This document shows, one piece after another, positions 24,101 through 30,887 of a stretch of 64,000 nt of DNA (positions are counted from its first letter, which is position 1; every line of letters begins with the position of its first letter). The position numbers and the translations under genes were made by a program. The notes under the pieces were generated by a model. The model had not been told where the DNA came from. It searched no databases and saw nothing but the letters and a program-made list of their open reading frames with translations. The stretch is from Taudactylus pleione (Eukaryota; Chordata; Amphibia; Anura; Myobatrachidae): assembly GCA_031769625.1 (NCBI GenBank), contig JAUIMM010000601.1:4966501-5030500 (forward strand), in the 5' to 3' direction.

Positions 24101-24459
24101 CTGGGGAAAATGATTCGCAGAAACAAGTTCCAACAGACCCTTCCAAACCTCAGGAGAATTTAGAGAACACACAGAACACTGAAGATGAAACCTCTCCAGT
24201 GCCTCAATCCAAAACTACCCTTTCTTCTATTAGCGATAGTTCTCTCCACCCTGCAAATGGCGATACTACACCAGAAATGAAGCCGCCTCCCCATGAAGAG
24301 ACACAGAACTCTGGAGATAAGCTACAGAGTCCTTCAGAAAATACAGAAGAACCCACCAATGAGAGGTGGGACAATAAAGTTCAGCCAATTCAGTCTATAC
24401 TAGCAGATTGGAAAGAAGATATTGAGGCATTTGAAATGATGGAAAAAGATGAACTATGA
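37..24459 (+). CDS. EDEM3: EDEM3, ER degradation-enhancing alpha-mannosidase-like protein 3 (3' part, nine coding exons)
   Basis: Exons at 37-120, 250-374, 4206-4371, 7535-7689, 9275-9428, 9631-9825, 10387-10552, 12864-13049 and 24071-24459 join in frame with GT-AG borders. The 5' exons lie left of the window. EDEM3 trims mannose from misfolded glycoproteins in the ER lumen and so marks them for ERAD. Seen here: the end of the GH47 domain ([20 protein letters not shown] and the calcium-binding-type TTEAH), a linker rich in conserved sequence ([18 protein letters not shown]), a protease-associated domain ([28 protein letters not shown]), an acidic low-complexity tail, and a C-terminal KDEL retrieval signal. 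Intron sizes range from about 130 bp to 11 kb; the last one holds a full DIRS retrotransposon. Similarity to vertebrate EDEM3 is clear by eye from one end to the other; only the acidic tail differs strongly. No stop or frameshift was seen, so the gene looks functional. Confidence 0.97.
250..374 (+). CDS. EDEM3: EDEM3 exon 2 of window (GH47 domain)
   Basis: The acceptor is ttacag at 244-249 and the donor is gtatgc at 375. The 125 bases give 41 codons plus two bases, encoding [13 protein letters not shown] through TGSHED and the first two bases of an Arg codon that the next exon completes. The intron before it is only about 130 bp. Confidence 0.95.
476..1290. repeat. Interspersed repeat family A, copy 1 (first EDEM3 intron in window)
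   Basis: This shares long stretches with 29,489-30,349, for example the block around 880-930 (taaaatatgct, acccattttca, tttgatgg) and the cgaaaa-rich ends. It is probably a non-autonomous DNA element; its ends are not clear. Confidence 0.6.
1528..1556. repeat. (ATT)n microsatellite
   Basis: A short run of tta/att units, imperfect at its left end. Confidence 0.8.
1605..1783. mobile_element. Short inverted-repeat element (MITE)
   Basis: The arm at 1621-1659 (gggttttagaagcggagatg and onward) pairs with 1723-1760 (gtgctatgggcaacatatcc and onward). The unit ends with similar AT-rich flanks. No coding capacity. Confidence 0.65.
1787..2186. mobile_element. GC-rich inverted-repeat element, family B, copy 1
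   Basis: Starts caggggcc and ends gatacgcccctg. Its interior is closely similar to 39,264-39,543: the gggcctgtgtgca block, the gtgcccagagtcta block, GCGCATGC and gtgcagggtgtgcggtgc. It is non-coding; open frames here are chance products of high GC. Confidence 0.7.
2585..3035. repeat. Large foldback: two arms of about 190 bp
   Basis: The sequence from 2585 to about 2774 reappears as its reverse complement at about 2841-3035, with a 65-bp spacer. Differences are few, mainly near the cgcccagg/cctgggagcg segment. It lies in an EDEM3 intron, so the pre-mRNA could form a long hairpin. The ends are aggttttagc and gctaaaacct. Confidence 0.9.
3595..3905. mobile_element. MITE with perfect internal hairpin
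   Basis: The unit is bounded by aggtatcc and ggatacccacct. At 3825-3848 and 3859-3882 lie perfectly complementary 24-base arms around a 10-base loop. A second imperfect hairpin surrounds 3690-3745 (gaagcgacc, ggttgcttccgac). Confidence 0.65.
4206..4371 (+). CDS. EDEM3: EDEM3 exon 3 of window (end of GH47 domain)
   Basis: The acceptor is taaag at 4201-4205 and the donor is gtacgt at 4372. One base completes the Arg codon, then 55 codons follow: [34 protein letters not shown] and a tail ending KKNM. The second Thr of TTEAH is the residue that binds the structural calcium in GH47 enzymes (family knowledge). Confidence 0.95.
5347..5667. mobile_element. Near-palindromic MITE nested in the Tc1 element
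   Basis: The left arm from taaaggtgcatacacacg mirrors the right arm ending cgtgtgtatgcagcttta. Almost the full length folds back, with only the centre near 5490-5515 unpaired. It interrupts the Tc1 left terminal region and is therefore younger. Confidence 0.88.
5863..6895 (+). pseudogene. Tc1-like transposase remnant
   Basis: The frame beginning at 5863 reads [19 protein letters not shown] and [13 protein letters not shown], the helix-turn-helix DNA-binding part of a Tc1/mariner transposase. After about 6,030 the frame shifts repeatedly. Recognisable later pieces are NGRRYVWR (about 6,355), [10 protein letters not shown] (about 6,425), [12 protein letters not shown] (about 6,592) and EWPSQSPDL (about 6,665). 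The intact family enzyme has about 340 residues with a DDE catalytic triad. Several frameshifts show that this copy is dead. Confidence 0.9.
7111..7167. repeat. (ATGT)n/(GT)n/(AT)n microsatellite
   Basis: A compound simple repeat directly next to the right end of the Tc1 element. Confidence 0.85.
7180..7376. repeat. Interspersed repeat fragment ending taattgaatccggccctc
   Basis: The ending resembles the termini of families at 8,337 and 30,349 (aattgaatacggccct). It holds cgccattttta and cgaaaa-like motifs. Only one terminus is visible, so it is taken as a truncated member. Confidence 0.45.
7535..7689 (+). CDS. EDEM3: EDEM3 exon 4 of window (linker)
   Basis: The acceptor is gcttacag, ending at 7534, and the donor is gtaagt at 7690. 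The exon encodes [21 protein letters not shown], then [18 protein letters not shown] and CPRTTSR. The 155 bases leave two bases (AT) that pair with the A of the next exon. The open frame upstream of 7535 is intron read-through and is not coding. Confidence 0.93.
7826..8337. mobile_element. MITE with ends agggcgatatccaattgg / ctaataggatacagccct
   Basis: The outer 18 bases are imperfect inverted repeats. The interior is rich in gcgaaaa/ttttcgc and non-coding. It lies between EDEM3 exons 4 and 5 of the window. Confidence 0.6.
8338..9002. other. Intron sequence without recognisable features
   Basis: About 650 bp of EDEM3 intron; no repeat structure or convincing coding sequence was seen. Confidence 0.5.
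9003..9215. mobile_element. Family D MITE with telomere-like core, copy 1
   Basis: The ends are ggcatcccggcggtcagaat and the roughly inverse ggcatcctgaccaccgggat. The centre (9,060-9,135) holds repeated gggttagggtta. Related units are at 33.7, 42.1, 58.3 and 58.9 kb. Confidence 0.7.
9275..9428 (+). CDS. EDEM3: EDEM3 exon 5 of window
   Basis: The acceptor is ttttgccag, ending at 9274, and the donor is gtaagt at 9429. The exon encodes [20 protein letters not shown], then [19 protein letters not shown] and [12 protein letters not shown]. Its first 12 residues diverge from other EDEM3 sequences; the rest is highly conserved. Confidence 0.93.
9631..9825 (+). CDS. EDEM3: EDEM3 exon 6 of window
   Basis: The acceptor is tgtttcag, ending at 9630. 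The exon encodes [57 protein letters not shown] and HIVG. The donor gtatgt at 9826 is chosen as the stronger match. A second in-frame GT at 9820 (gtaggg) would drop two residues. Confidence 0.9.
10387..10552 (+). CDS. EDEM3: EDEM3 exon 7 of window (protease-associated domain)
   Basis: The acceptor is ttgttacag, ending at 10386, and the donor is gtaggc at 10553. The exon encodes [39 protein letters not shown] and [10 protein letters not shown] plus the first base of an Asp codon. The [17 protein letters not shown] segment is typical of PA domains, thought to bind protein substrate or partner. Confidence 0.94.
10609..10661. repeat. A-run and (AT)n microsatellite
   Basis: Ten A residues are followed by about 20 TA units, shortly after EDEM3 exon 7 of the window. 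Confidence 0.9.
10743..11258. mobile_element. Hairpin-chain element, copy 1
   Basis: The outer ends are gggccctcattcagagc and gtctgaatcagggcc. Between them lies a nearly unbroken series of short hairpins. Clear ones are a perfect 15-bp stem at 10941-10955/10961-10975, actgacatca/tgatgtcagt at about 10,978-11,001, a stem around 11,120-11,145 (cgagcgaagga/tccttcgctcg), and gcgcatgcgcacgacgg with its complement at about 11,155-11,196. A second copy lies at 50,342-50,891. There is no transposase; the 214-codon frame across it is an artefact. Confidence 0.85.
11262..12200. other. Intron sequence without recognisable features
   Basis: EDEM3 intron between two hairpin-rich elements. Short open frames (for example 11,454-11,636) resemble nothing I recognise and have no splice context. 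Confidence 0.45.
12222..12690. mobile_element. Hairpin-chain element of a second type
   Basis: Successive hairpins: ggaagccggctgcc with its perfect complement at about 12,221-12,256; gtcta/tagac near 12,293-12,308; gcctgcc...ctggatct with agatccag...ggcaggc at about 12,442-12,484; the palindrome gtgacgtcatgacgtcac at about 12,500; a perfect 18-bp stem with a 2-base loop at 12546-12583; and a stem of over 20 bp spanning 12609-12686. It ends about 175 bp before an EDEM3 exon. Confidence 0.75.
12793..12829. repeat. (GT)n microsatellite upstream of an EDEM3 3' splice site
   Basis: About 18 GT units end 34 bases before the acceptor of the exon at 12864. Confidence 0.92.
12864..13049 (+). CDS. EDEM3: EDEM3 exon 8 of window (end of PA domain)
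   Basis: The acceptor is tgtgttgcag, ending at 12863, and the donor is gtaatc at 13050. The exon encodes [20 protein letters not shown], then [20 protein letters not shown] and [13 protein letters not shown] (GT)n tract lies 35 bases upstream of the acceptor. Confidence 0.94.
13338..13567. mobile_element. Foldback MITE
   Basis: The arms extend inward from tagtgttaattctagc and gctagaatgaacacta. They pair over about 90 bp each, for example cacaacccatgcagtt with aactgcacgggttgtg and ggtgcttctagcacact with agtgtgctagaagcacc. Confidence 0.85.
14032..15072. mobile_element. Non-autonomous DNA element with ends accgtatatacttgagtata / actcgagtatatacggt
   Basis: Terminal inverted repeats with the ctcgagtataagcc motif recur several times near each end (14,039-14,060, 14,103-14,120, 14,972-14,990, 15,030-15,068). 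The interior contains a hairpin-rich part (14,120-14,480; a perfect 16-bp stem with a 1-base loop at 14348-14380) and a G-rich minisatellite. The interior recurs at 63,137-64,000. Confidence 0.85.
14546..14940. repeat. G-rich minisatellite, unit of about 30 bp
   Basis: About 13 copies of a unit of the form ggggatattactactggggg followed by cactaccagg. The unit length is close to a multiple of three, which keeps long frames open ([10 protein letters not shown] type); these are not genes. Confidence 0.95.
15152..15226. repeat. (AT)n with (GT)n microsatellite
   Basis: A simple repeat just right of the inverted-repeat element. Confidence 0.9.
15488..15735 (-). repeat. Interspersed repeat family C, copy 1
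   Basis: The reverse complement matches 35,228-35,765 in several blocks: cagtctcctatgcctgtg, the agcgatca..tgatcgc hairpin, gggggcgtggcc and ggccacgtcccc. It is GC-rich and non-coding. Confidence 0.65.
15840..16780 (+). mobile_element. Tc1-like transposon remnant with nested MITE
   Basis: Degraded transposase sequence includes gatgagcccaagattgaatt followed by tttttggcc (the SDExKIELFG region) near 16,018-16,045 and acctggcaaaatggatggca. A further coding remnant lies at 16,680-16,760 (cctgatggaacattgcaaaa). Termini are not recognised. A MITE splits it at 16,223-16,555. Confidence 0.6.
16223..16555. mobile_element. MITE with ends ctaatgctgggtacacac / gtgtgtacccagctttag
   Basis: Inverted ends of about 18 bp with further internal complementarity (ggctgatatatctgcc and gccgatatatc; gcagatatatc near the right end). 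A similar terminus is seen at 33,044 and, more distantly, at 5,347. Confidence 0.8.
16993..17155 (+). repeat. DIRS left inverted terminal repeat
   Basis: It starts tttctacttcagggtccata and runs through the gggtatagctggatcctgga block to gagccacaggcacctcag. The right terminus carries the inverse of all of this apart from a few base changes. Confidence 0.9.
17156..18165 (+). other. DIRS 5' untranslated region
   Basis: About 1 kb of GC-rich leader between the left terminus and the first likely ATG. The first 300 bases include a T-rich stretch (17,218-17,275) and then GC-rich sequence. Promoter elements could not be identified. Confidence 0.5.
18166..19716 (+). CDS. DIRS ORF1, gag-like protein
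   Basis: A 516-residue frame. The first ATG is at 18166; the 8 codons before it are open but start with GTG. Near the N terminus are CxxC-14-CxxC cysteines (residues 17-38: CRRC, CGQC), possibly a zinc-binding site. A Pro-rich and Gln-rich middle follows, then an acidic Ser-rich patch ([20 protein letters not shown]), a C-terminal half conserved with the second DIRS copy ([33 protein letters not shown]), and a basic end. The protein presumably packages element RNA. The last 47 nt overlap the RT frame. Confidence 0.85.
   Translation: MSEEEIEHSGAPVLFSCRRCSAGVDREDLSQDGLCGQCQALPGMSKPPMSQEPPWAMFTQVLVSIADRLSVPTATPTRALPQPAIPHSPGVPQLLQTPPGSQPVGPYAGLPMYIQSTPVAQQAVVPFQAPVATPPPWVDALSHTVQDLAATSSAFQSMLRSDVPSRASKRSVMAQAAHLPDSEGSSDDGEVQDDSASDASVQEVDSKSSINVRALVKAVRAILLIEDEAPAPKSRYPSFKRAKVTSAVFPLSDQLTDHMAVAWQTPSKRFLPQKRLASNYPFPEAHCKKWETPPAVDSHVTRLIRSATLPLPSISSLKDPTDRKVETCLKSIYSLSGAVARPSMAISWVAKAIEGWANALEDAFTDEAPDVQRALLGQMRDAASYIGEASLDANLLTSRVSAAAVSARRSLWLRSWRADADSKKGLEALPFNGELLFGPDLDKIVDTLAKSKSAFLPSATTPAKVRSSAFRSFRVQGRAKGQSFPRQSAPKTASKPKKQAWSARRPSSKPEDKPSA
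19670..21622 (+). CDS. DIRS ORF2, reverse transcriptase / RNase H with methylase-like end
   Basis: The open frame covers 650 codons in frame +1 relative to ORF1. The first codon in the frame here is GTG, so the real start or a frameshift mechanism is unknown. RT motifs: [46 protein letters not shown] and the catalytic YLDD at about 20,342-20,353. RNase H motifs: [40 protein letters not shown] and EADFLSR. The C-terminal region ([27 protein letters not shown]) corresponds to the methylase-like segment known from DIRS elements. Its end overlaps the recombinase frame. Confidence 0.93.
   Translation: MLGALLPSQKISLLRDGTGLPLGDPRVGGRLLQFAQCWHNTTTDAWVREVVSQGYALSFRHRPPCQFFCTSPSRDKTKALQVQEAIEALLTAGVIIPVPQFQRGMEYYSTLFLVQKPNGSHRPILNLKSLNRFLRVPKFRMETLRSIILAMEPGDYMVSLDIQDAYLHVPIATSHQQFLQFAILHNHYQFRALPFGLSTAPGVFTKVMAVMAAHLRSQGIRLLPYLDDLLLLASSPEVLIQHLHLTVACLQAHGWLINWKKSSLIPSQRMVHLGALLDSRQQRIFLTPEKVSSLQLRIHGCLSSGRVSVHSAMRVLGSMVSAFDMVEFAQFHSRPLQGLILSEWNGLPHRIRSQMLMLSSEVRLSLAWWLQTAHLLEGRPFWIPEWVLLTTDASLRGWGAVTGSLSLQGRWSAEEAILPINILELRAVYRALQSSGTALHGRAVQVQSDNATTVAYINHQGGTRSRAAMSEVSRVLAWAERYLPALSAVFIPGVLNWEADFLSRYDVHPGEWSLHPEVFQLLVDKWGLPELDLMASRHNHRLPMYGSRTRDAGASLIDALSVRWLFQLAYLFPPISLLPRVLRKFKQDGGTLILVAPAWPRRPWYSDLRSLSIDAPFLLPQRRDLLSQGPCLHPDLGRLSLTAWLLRQPF
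21587..22698 (+). CDS. DIRS tyrosine recombinase
   Basis: This frame replaces the integrase of other LTR-type elements: it inserts a closed circular DNA copy by strand exchange. The supported part begins at about [11 protein letters not shown] (21,587), because that segment is conserved in the second DIRS copy. The first ATG after it is at 21,658. Catalytic residues seen: Arg in [10 protein letters not shown], the HxxR box in [11 protein letters not shown], and the Tyr in [11 protein letters not shown]. The frame is open leftwards to 20,413, through the RT/RNase H gene, but that part is probably a shadow. The stop is TAG at 22,696-22,698, next to the internal complementary region. Confidence 0.92.
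22658..22768 (+). repeat. DIRS internal complementary region
   Basis: The left part (ccccaaggtcaccctgtgga onward to gaagtagaaa) is the exact reverse complement of the first 44 bases of the element. The right part (from gagataacaaaggtaagttc to gtccacaggg) is complementary to the right end, with a near-palindromic core. It is thus complementary to the joined ends, as in the DIRS replication model. Confidence 0.9.
22914..23104 (+). repeat. DIRS right inverted terminal repeat
   Basis: The inverse of the left terminus, extended by about 40 bases (gagataacaaaggtaagttc through atctcttgtt) that the left end lacks. Confidence 0.9.
23105..24070. other. EDEM3 intron sequence without recognisable repeats
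   Basis: About 950 bp between the DIRS element and the last EDEM3 exon; no structure was seen apart from the splice acceptor at its end. Confidence 0.5.
24071..24459 (+). CDS. EDEM3: EDEM3 last coding exon (acidic tail, KDEL)
   Basis: The acceptor is tttgtttcag, ending at 24070; the stop codon TGA is at 24457-24459. The exon codes for 128 further residues rich in E, S, Q, P and T, then the conserved end [19 protein letters not shown] and MMEKDEL. The terminal KDEL is the ER retrieval signal expected of a luminal protein. Confidence 0.96.
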
Positions 24460-27400
24460 CCAAAACCATTTTGTTCACAACTTCTGTATATAAGGGAATT
24501 GTTATTGCAAGCCTTCCCTAAGGGATAGAGCTCATTGTGAACATCATATTTGAAGAACAGTACTTACTGTAGCATTGACTTCAATAGATTTTCAGTGGGT
24601 TGCTATCTTCGAGGCATGTTCGTTTCATATGTTGTAATGGAGCCGGTGACTCAAGGTTATACGTACCAGATTAAAATTCTATTTTTTATGATGATCTAGA
24701 AAGGGCTTTATTGAAGTTAAAAAATGTATGCATTTTGGCCATTTTTGGGAAAAAAAATGAAACTATTCTCTACTTCACAAAAAGTAAATCCTACACACAC
24801 TTTGTAACCTCTTCTAGTTTATTTATTAAATAGTCTTTAAATTTGTGTACAAGAAATTATCAGATCAGTCCCCCTTAAATTGCAATTTATGCTGGGAATG
24901 TATGATTAAATATGGACCTAAATATATTTTGTGTATTGGTCTGTATTAGTGCTTTGAAACTTTGTGTTTACCTCAAATCAACAATCATTTTGACAACCAT
25001 TCTAAAACAAAACCGTACCCGATGTGTACAGTAGGGACCATTTTTTTCAGTCGTTTTCACATTTAACGTATTGGTCCATTTACATTAAGCCATGGTGGTG
25101 TTTTTGTTTTGTTTTTTTAACAATAAGTTTATTCTGTGACCTAAAGAAATTGTACAAAAAAAAGTTAACTGTATGCTGTCCAATCACAACAAAAGTTTTT
25201 ATTATTCATTTTGGTGGCATATGGTTTTTTAGTTTAGTTTTTTTGTTTACTAGCGCATACCGTAAAGTTGTTTCACAACCAACCAGTGCATTTAGTTATT
25301 TAGGTGTTGCTGTGCAATATTTAGTGTCAGATCTTGGTCTATTAGCTGCAGATTAAAATAATTTCTATCTAAATTATTGTGGATAAGATGGCTGTTTTTT
25401 AAATTGGTTTGCCTCATGAAGAAGTAGACTTGTAACGCCACAAACAAGGGAAAGAATTACTGAAGTATTAATAGCTCTAATGTAGGAGATGTGTGGATCC
25501 CCAATCTGTTCACTTTTATTTTTTTCTTCCTTTTGACTTCATTAAACCTCTAAATTAATAGGCAGCGCTGTATTGAAGGAATAATGCTATTATACAGATA
25601 TATACAGACCTGCAAATGTGAATCCTGTTTGTATTTCCTATAGATATACATTATCTGAATATAGAGGTATTTGCAGTAATTTTATAAGCCACACTTTTGA
25701 AGGACTCATCCCTAGTTTTAAAGATATTTACACCTAAAATATCAAGTGATTAATAAATAAAAAAAAAGCTATTCGGAATCTTATACAAAAATATACGTAG
25801 AAATGAATCCATGGGGAAGCATGTATGAGAAATACTGGAGTGCTGCTTTGAACCAATTTGAACCACTTAGGCTTTTTATAACAGGCAGTGAGTGGCTTGT
25901 GTTTAACCAGTTTATCATATTACATACATTTCCTAATTTCCAAGTTTTATTAGTGCATGAAAAGTGAAATGCTTCTCAATAATGCAAAGATGTCTTATAT
26001 CAATTCGCAATTCATATCGTAACAATCCTTTTATTTTGTTTGGAAAAACCCAGAACTTTCAGTGATGTAACCATGAGAAGCTTTTTACGTCTCCATACTC
26101 CGTAGGTATTACACAAGCTTCCACTCAACACGTATGGAAACTGGAATGAGTTTAACGGTTTCATTATTTGTAAAACTTTACAATCTCGGCTAGACATTGT
26201 GGATTTGTAAAATAAATAATAGTAGATGCAACTCATTGTTTTAAAACTGCAATCTCTCTTGTAATTGAAATGGCAAGTTATGTACCATTTTTAAGCATGC
26301 TTCTGTGTTATCCTCTTATAAATGATTTTCTTCTTCTGGAGGAGAAACCAGTATGGCTGACAGTCTGTCAGTCTGCTACACAGACTCGCAGTATGTCCTA
26401 TAATGGCAGAGAGGCTTCATCCCCTATCCCAAAATATACACTTCCTGCAAATACGAAACAACTACAATATTTATGATACATTCAGAAAGGTATTCCCTAC
26501 TTCCTAAGGGAAATGCAGTAAAACATACAGGAATACAGGATTCATTTCAAGAGACACAAATATAATGCTAAATACTAGCTTGTGGGTTTTATGCAGGAAC
26601 AAACAAATTGAAAATGTTTAATATGCCTCATGTTTTAGATCACATTTTATTTTTTTTGTGAATACCACACAATACTCTATTTGAGTAGACAAATTTTCAG
26701 AGCTGCTTGGTGGTTTTCATGATCGTCTTCTATCGACACTCCTCCACCTGTTATTTCATGCTTCTTATTCAATTAAATACCATTAGGTCAGTCATTAATC
26801 CTCATATATGCATCACTTGAAAGAAGAAAGTCCTACCACCACTTTAACATGACACCTGAACGGATTTGATTTTAACATTTCAAAATACATTATAGAAATT
26901 ATAGATTATTTTTTTTTATTGTAGGTATGGTGGTCGGACAATATTTTCTAATGGAGTACCTCTTTGATACTACAGTGATCCTTTGCAATGTGCTGTTAGT
27001 GCATCACCATCAAAATACATGATGGAAACATAAAGAAAACGAAAGCTGTAGATAACTATATCTGAACTATTCTGTTCCATTGGTCACAAAATCTGAAAAT
27101 GTGCTTTTGTCTTTGGAGTTGTACTTTTAATGCTGTAAAGCCTTATTTCTGTTAGATAAAACAATTTCTCCCCTGTGTGTCACATGAAGTTGGAAGATAA
27201 GTTGCCATCCTAGCATTTATCTTTGTGCACTTTTTTGCCATGACAATATAAACATTTATTGTCTCATTTTATAAAGGCAGACTTGGACAAGCTACTCTGA
27301 TAGTTTCATAGTCTCCAACAGTTCTGTGTTTTTTGTTGCATGCACACTAGGTGTTAACATTTTTGGGCAATGTTTTTCCCTTTTCTGTCTGCATTGTGCT

Positions 27401-29040
27401 CAGTGCTACATGGATGGAGTCGGCAAATGTAAGTGGTTGGAGTTGCACTATGCATTTGCTGCTTCAATCTGTAATGGGGAAAATGGCAAATGGGTTTACC
27501 TGTAGGTAGAATTATATATATGCGTTAATGCTAATGTTCATTATATTAATACAATTTATAAAAGTGTATGTGCATATGTATGTGTATATATGTGTGTGTA
27601 TATATATATATAAAAAGTTTTTTGTTTTTTTTTAATATAGCAAACATTAGTATTAATGTTAATAAATTTCATGAAACTTTCTACTGCCACAATAGCCATT
27701 TCTGCTTTAAGGATATCCCTACTTTTGAAAATGCTGTTCTATTCCTATATTCTGTTCCCCTGGTAAAACCGCTATATAGTTGAGGTTTAATATTACTTTA
27801 AGACTTCATCTACCTCAATCTGTTTATTTAGAGAGAAGAGTGATGATTGTTTTATCAATGTATGAAATTAGGTATGTGCAGCAAATTTGTATCCATGTTT
27901 ACATTACAGATGTAAAGGCTAAAGACACAATATTGTATTTACTAATTGGATAAGATCTATATTTATACTGTAAGCACAGTTTATTTCTTTCCTTTTCATG
28001 ATGTACAGAAATGATAGAATTTTTTATTTAAATCTTTTGTTTGTCACTTCAAGCCTATATGTCTACAGCTGGATTTTTAAAAATATAATATCAATTGTAT
28101 CCATAATTGGGAAACTTTAGCGGTTTCTGCGACTTTTATATGCTTGGTTACACTACAAAATGTTAATTATGTAAAATTATTACAAAACTGCCACATTAAT
28201 AGTTAACATATGTACTGGTAAATATTTTGTCTCCATTGAAGTTGAAATGGATGTAGTAAGCAATCGTATGCTTTGAACATGTATGCTCAAGAAATTAGCA
28301 AGGAATCTGTATATGCAAGATAAATATCTTGGTTACAAGTTCAGGCCTGCTTTAGTTGCAGCATTAATGGTAGCATAACAGCCATATGCTGCATAGACTT
28401 TATTATTTGCTTTCTGCGGAATAAAAAGCTAATAATCGTTGGATAAATTGATCGCTGGGTTTTCTTTTGAGTGCCTTTTTATGATTCTTTAACCTTTGCT
28501 GGATTATGATGTGAGTTTCTCCATTTTTTTTTATGTTTTATTGAGTTCTTATTGAGTCATAAATTATCTGGCTCTATGAAAATTTTATTGTAATGCTTGG
28601 GACTTTACTCTAATTAAAAAAAAAATTGCAGCGATTGTGAATTCTTTCGATACCTGAAGATTGAACATTCACATTTCAAAAAAAAAAAAAAAAAAATCTG
28701 TTGCTAGTACTAAACATAGTAGGAATGTTTCAAGTGAATTCTATTACTCTACCAAATTCAGTCCCTTGAACCAATCTAAAATAATTGTGTGTGAAGATTT
28801 ATTTGCACACCTAACAATTCTATGTTCAATTTTTAATTCATGTTTTTATGAGCCTAGTTTGTCACCTTTATATTTATAAACTGTATGCATATTGTTTGGC
28901 AAAAAAATTGTACAGTTGCACAATATTGTTATGTAATGTAAGCCTGGGTTAAATTGTATATAATCCTTGTGTATATAAATAATTGTGTATTTAACTTGAT
29001 TGTAAAGATTTATTAAAGCACTGTAAATATTCTGTATTAA
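24460..29040 (+). other. EDEM3: Probable EDEM3 3' UTR
   Basis: This 4.6-kb AT-rich stretch after the EDEM3 stop has none of the interspersed elements that crowd the flanks and no convincing reading frame. That is the usual look of a constrained 3' UTR. It contains poly(T) runs, a (TA)n patch at about 27,590-27,615 and possible poly(A) signals at 28,420 (AATAAA) and 29,012 (ATTAAA). The end point is inferred; the first repeat seen after it begins at 29,489. Confidence 0.6.
29012..29017 (+). terminator. Candidate distal poly(A) signal (ATTAAA) for EDEM3
   Basis: ATTAAA is followed within 30 bases by a T/GT-rich stretch (attctgtattaatttgtatg), as expected of a cleavage site at about 29,035. AATAAA at 28,420-28,425 is an alternative. 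Transcript ends cannot be proved from sequence. Confidence 0.35.
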
Positions 29041-29488
29041 TTTGTATGGGACAATTTATTTTTACCTAGATATATAATGTAATGTGTTAATAGACAAGGA
29101 TAGGGATTGCCAGCTTAAATGGGGGCTTTTCTATTTGGTAAGTATATTTAGAAATATTGTTGCAAAAGGCACCTTTTTCTTTTATCTGTTGTATGTACTC
29201 CATAAATGGACAGTGTCACATAACACATTTTGAGAGTATTCAGTCGAGATGAGAAGATGAACGCAAGTCCCGTCTAAAATGAAATGCAGAGGTTTGCTTT
29301 ACACCACTTTCTCCTGACTGGTCCCCACACACCTGTAAGGTACAAAGAATCAAGTGGCCGCTTGGAAGCATTCAAGTTTCCAGAACTGTAAAATTTGTTT
29401 ATTTTTTTGCCGTTTTTTTTTTTTATAGTGGGCTTGTGTTTTTAACGGTGAAATTCTGGACACCAACATGAGTCTGCAAAACCAAACT

Positions 29489-30349
29489 TAGGGCCGAATT
29501 CAATTTACAGCGAAAAGCCGTTTTCACACTTTTTTTGGGTGGGGGGGGGGGGGGGGGGGGGGGTGGTAAGCGAAAATGTATCTCCGTATTCAGCTCCAAT
29601 ACGTTTTCGCCTATGCAAAAAGTCAATGCACTAAAATAGGCAAAACTTTTTCTCCACAGAATAGCAGAAGAAAAATAGTGCTAAATCTACATTTTGGGGT
29701 GGAGATGTTGGGAAACCATTCTGATCCCTGGGTATCCACCACCCACCCCCCCCCCCTCCCCCCACCAAAAAAAAAAAAAACAACAATCCCCCCAAAAAAG
29801 TGGGGGGACAACTTAAAAAAAACGAACAAAAATATGCTTCTGGGGGTGCTCTAAGAAGGGGCCAAGTGTTTTTGGGATTGCAGGTGCTTGTATGAGGAAT
29901 TTAATTTTTTCTAAAACTTCACTTAAGAGACATTTTAAAATATGCTAATACCCATTTTCAAGCACCCCAAATTTGATGGAACTACTTATTTGCTCCAAAA
30001 AATACTGCTTTAAGCCATTTTTCACCACTTTTACCAAGACGCTAATAGCAAGCACTTACCACCACTTAAGTACCCTAACTAGTTCAATTAGGGCTAATAC
30101 TAAACTACCATAATGATTCCCGAAGTCAGCTCATCTTTTTCAGGGATACAGTGATTCCCCCAATTCAACCTGCACTTTTCGCCTGGTTCTCATTCGCCGG
30201 GTCACGCAATTGCCTGTTCGGCAATTGAATGTGGAGTAAATCAGGAGCGCGCACGAAAAGTTTTCGCATCCAAAACATGCGAAGGCGGCGTAAAGTCAGG
30301 CAGGCGGAACTTTCTTGAAGATGCGAAAACTAATTGAATACGGCCCTTA
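29489..30349. mobile_element. Interspersed repeat family A, copy 2
   Basis: The ends are agggccgaattcaattt and taattgaatacggccctt. The interior shares blocks with 476-1290. It contains a G-run (29,533-29,562) and a C-run/A-run pair at about 29,745-29,780. Confidence 0.7.
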
Positions 30350-30447
30350 GTATAAAACCATTTACTCTGCTGATTTTAAAAACAAAACGTCTGTTAGCAT
30401 ATAAGCAGAGTATATTGTGAAAATATACTGTAATTTACCATTAGTTG

Positions 30448-30600
30448 CAGCGGTTCCCAAGGTCGGTCCTCGAGCGACCCCAACAGTCCAGGTTTTAGAG
30501 AGATCCATACTTGATTACAGGTCCTCAGTCAAATTTGATTTAACCACCTGTACTAAGTATGGATATCCAAAACAAACCTGGACTGTTGGGGAACCTCCTG
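30448..30600. mobile_element. hAT-like MITE fragment
   Basis: gcggttcccaaggtcggtcc at the left and cctggactgttggggaac at the right, with aacagtccagg complementary to cctggactgtt. The cggttcccaa end is of the hAT type. Confidence 0.55.
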
Positions 30601-30821
30601 TATTAGTGCACTGTAGTGATGAAACTTTAATCAAAAGCAAGCCAATACATTGGACTCTAAATATGAAAAAACCCCTTTAGACCTATACATGGTGAAATTC
30701 CAGAATCAATATAAACTTGAATTAAAACCATCTAGGCAAACCTTAGCACTAGAAGATGTTTTGAGTGGCACTCGTAGATAAATTCCTCTCCTACTAGGAA
30801 TATTCCTCCTCTTCCAAAAAG

Positions 30822-30887
30822 ATATCTTCTGTGAGAGAAGGAGATGGAACACTATATCTTCTGTGAGAGAAGGAGATGGAACACTAT
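30822..30887. repeat. Tandem duplication, two units of about 32 bp
   Basis: tatcttctgtgagagaagga and the following bases up to cacta occur twice without a gap. Confidence 0.9.

Noticed and set aside
24199..24459. Independent small gene starting at the ATG at 24,199
   Set aside because: It is the end of the EDEM3 last exon, which begins at 24,071 after a splice acceptor.
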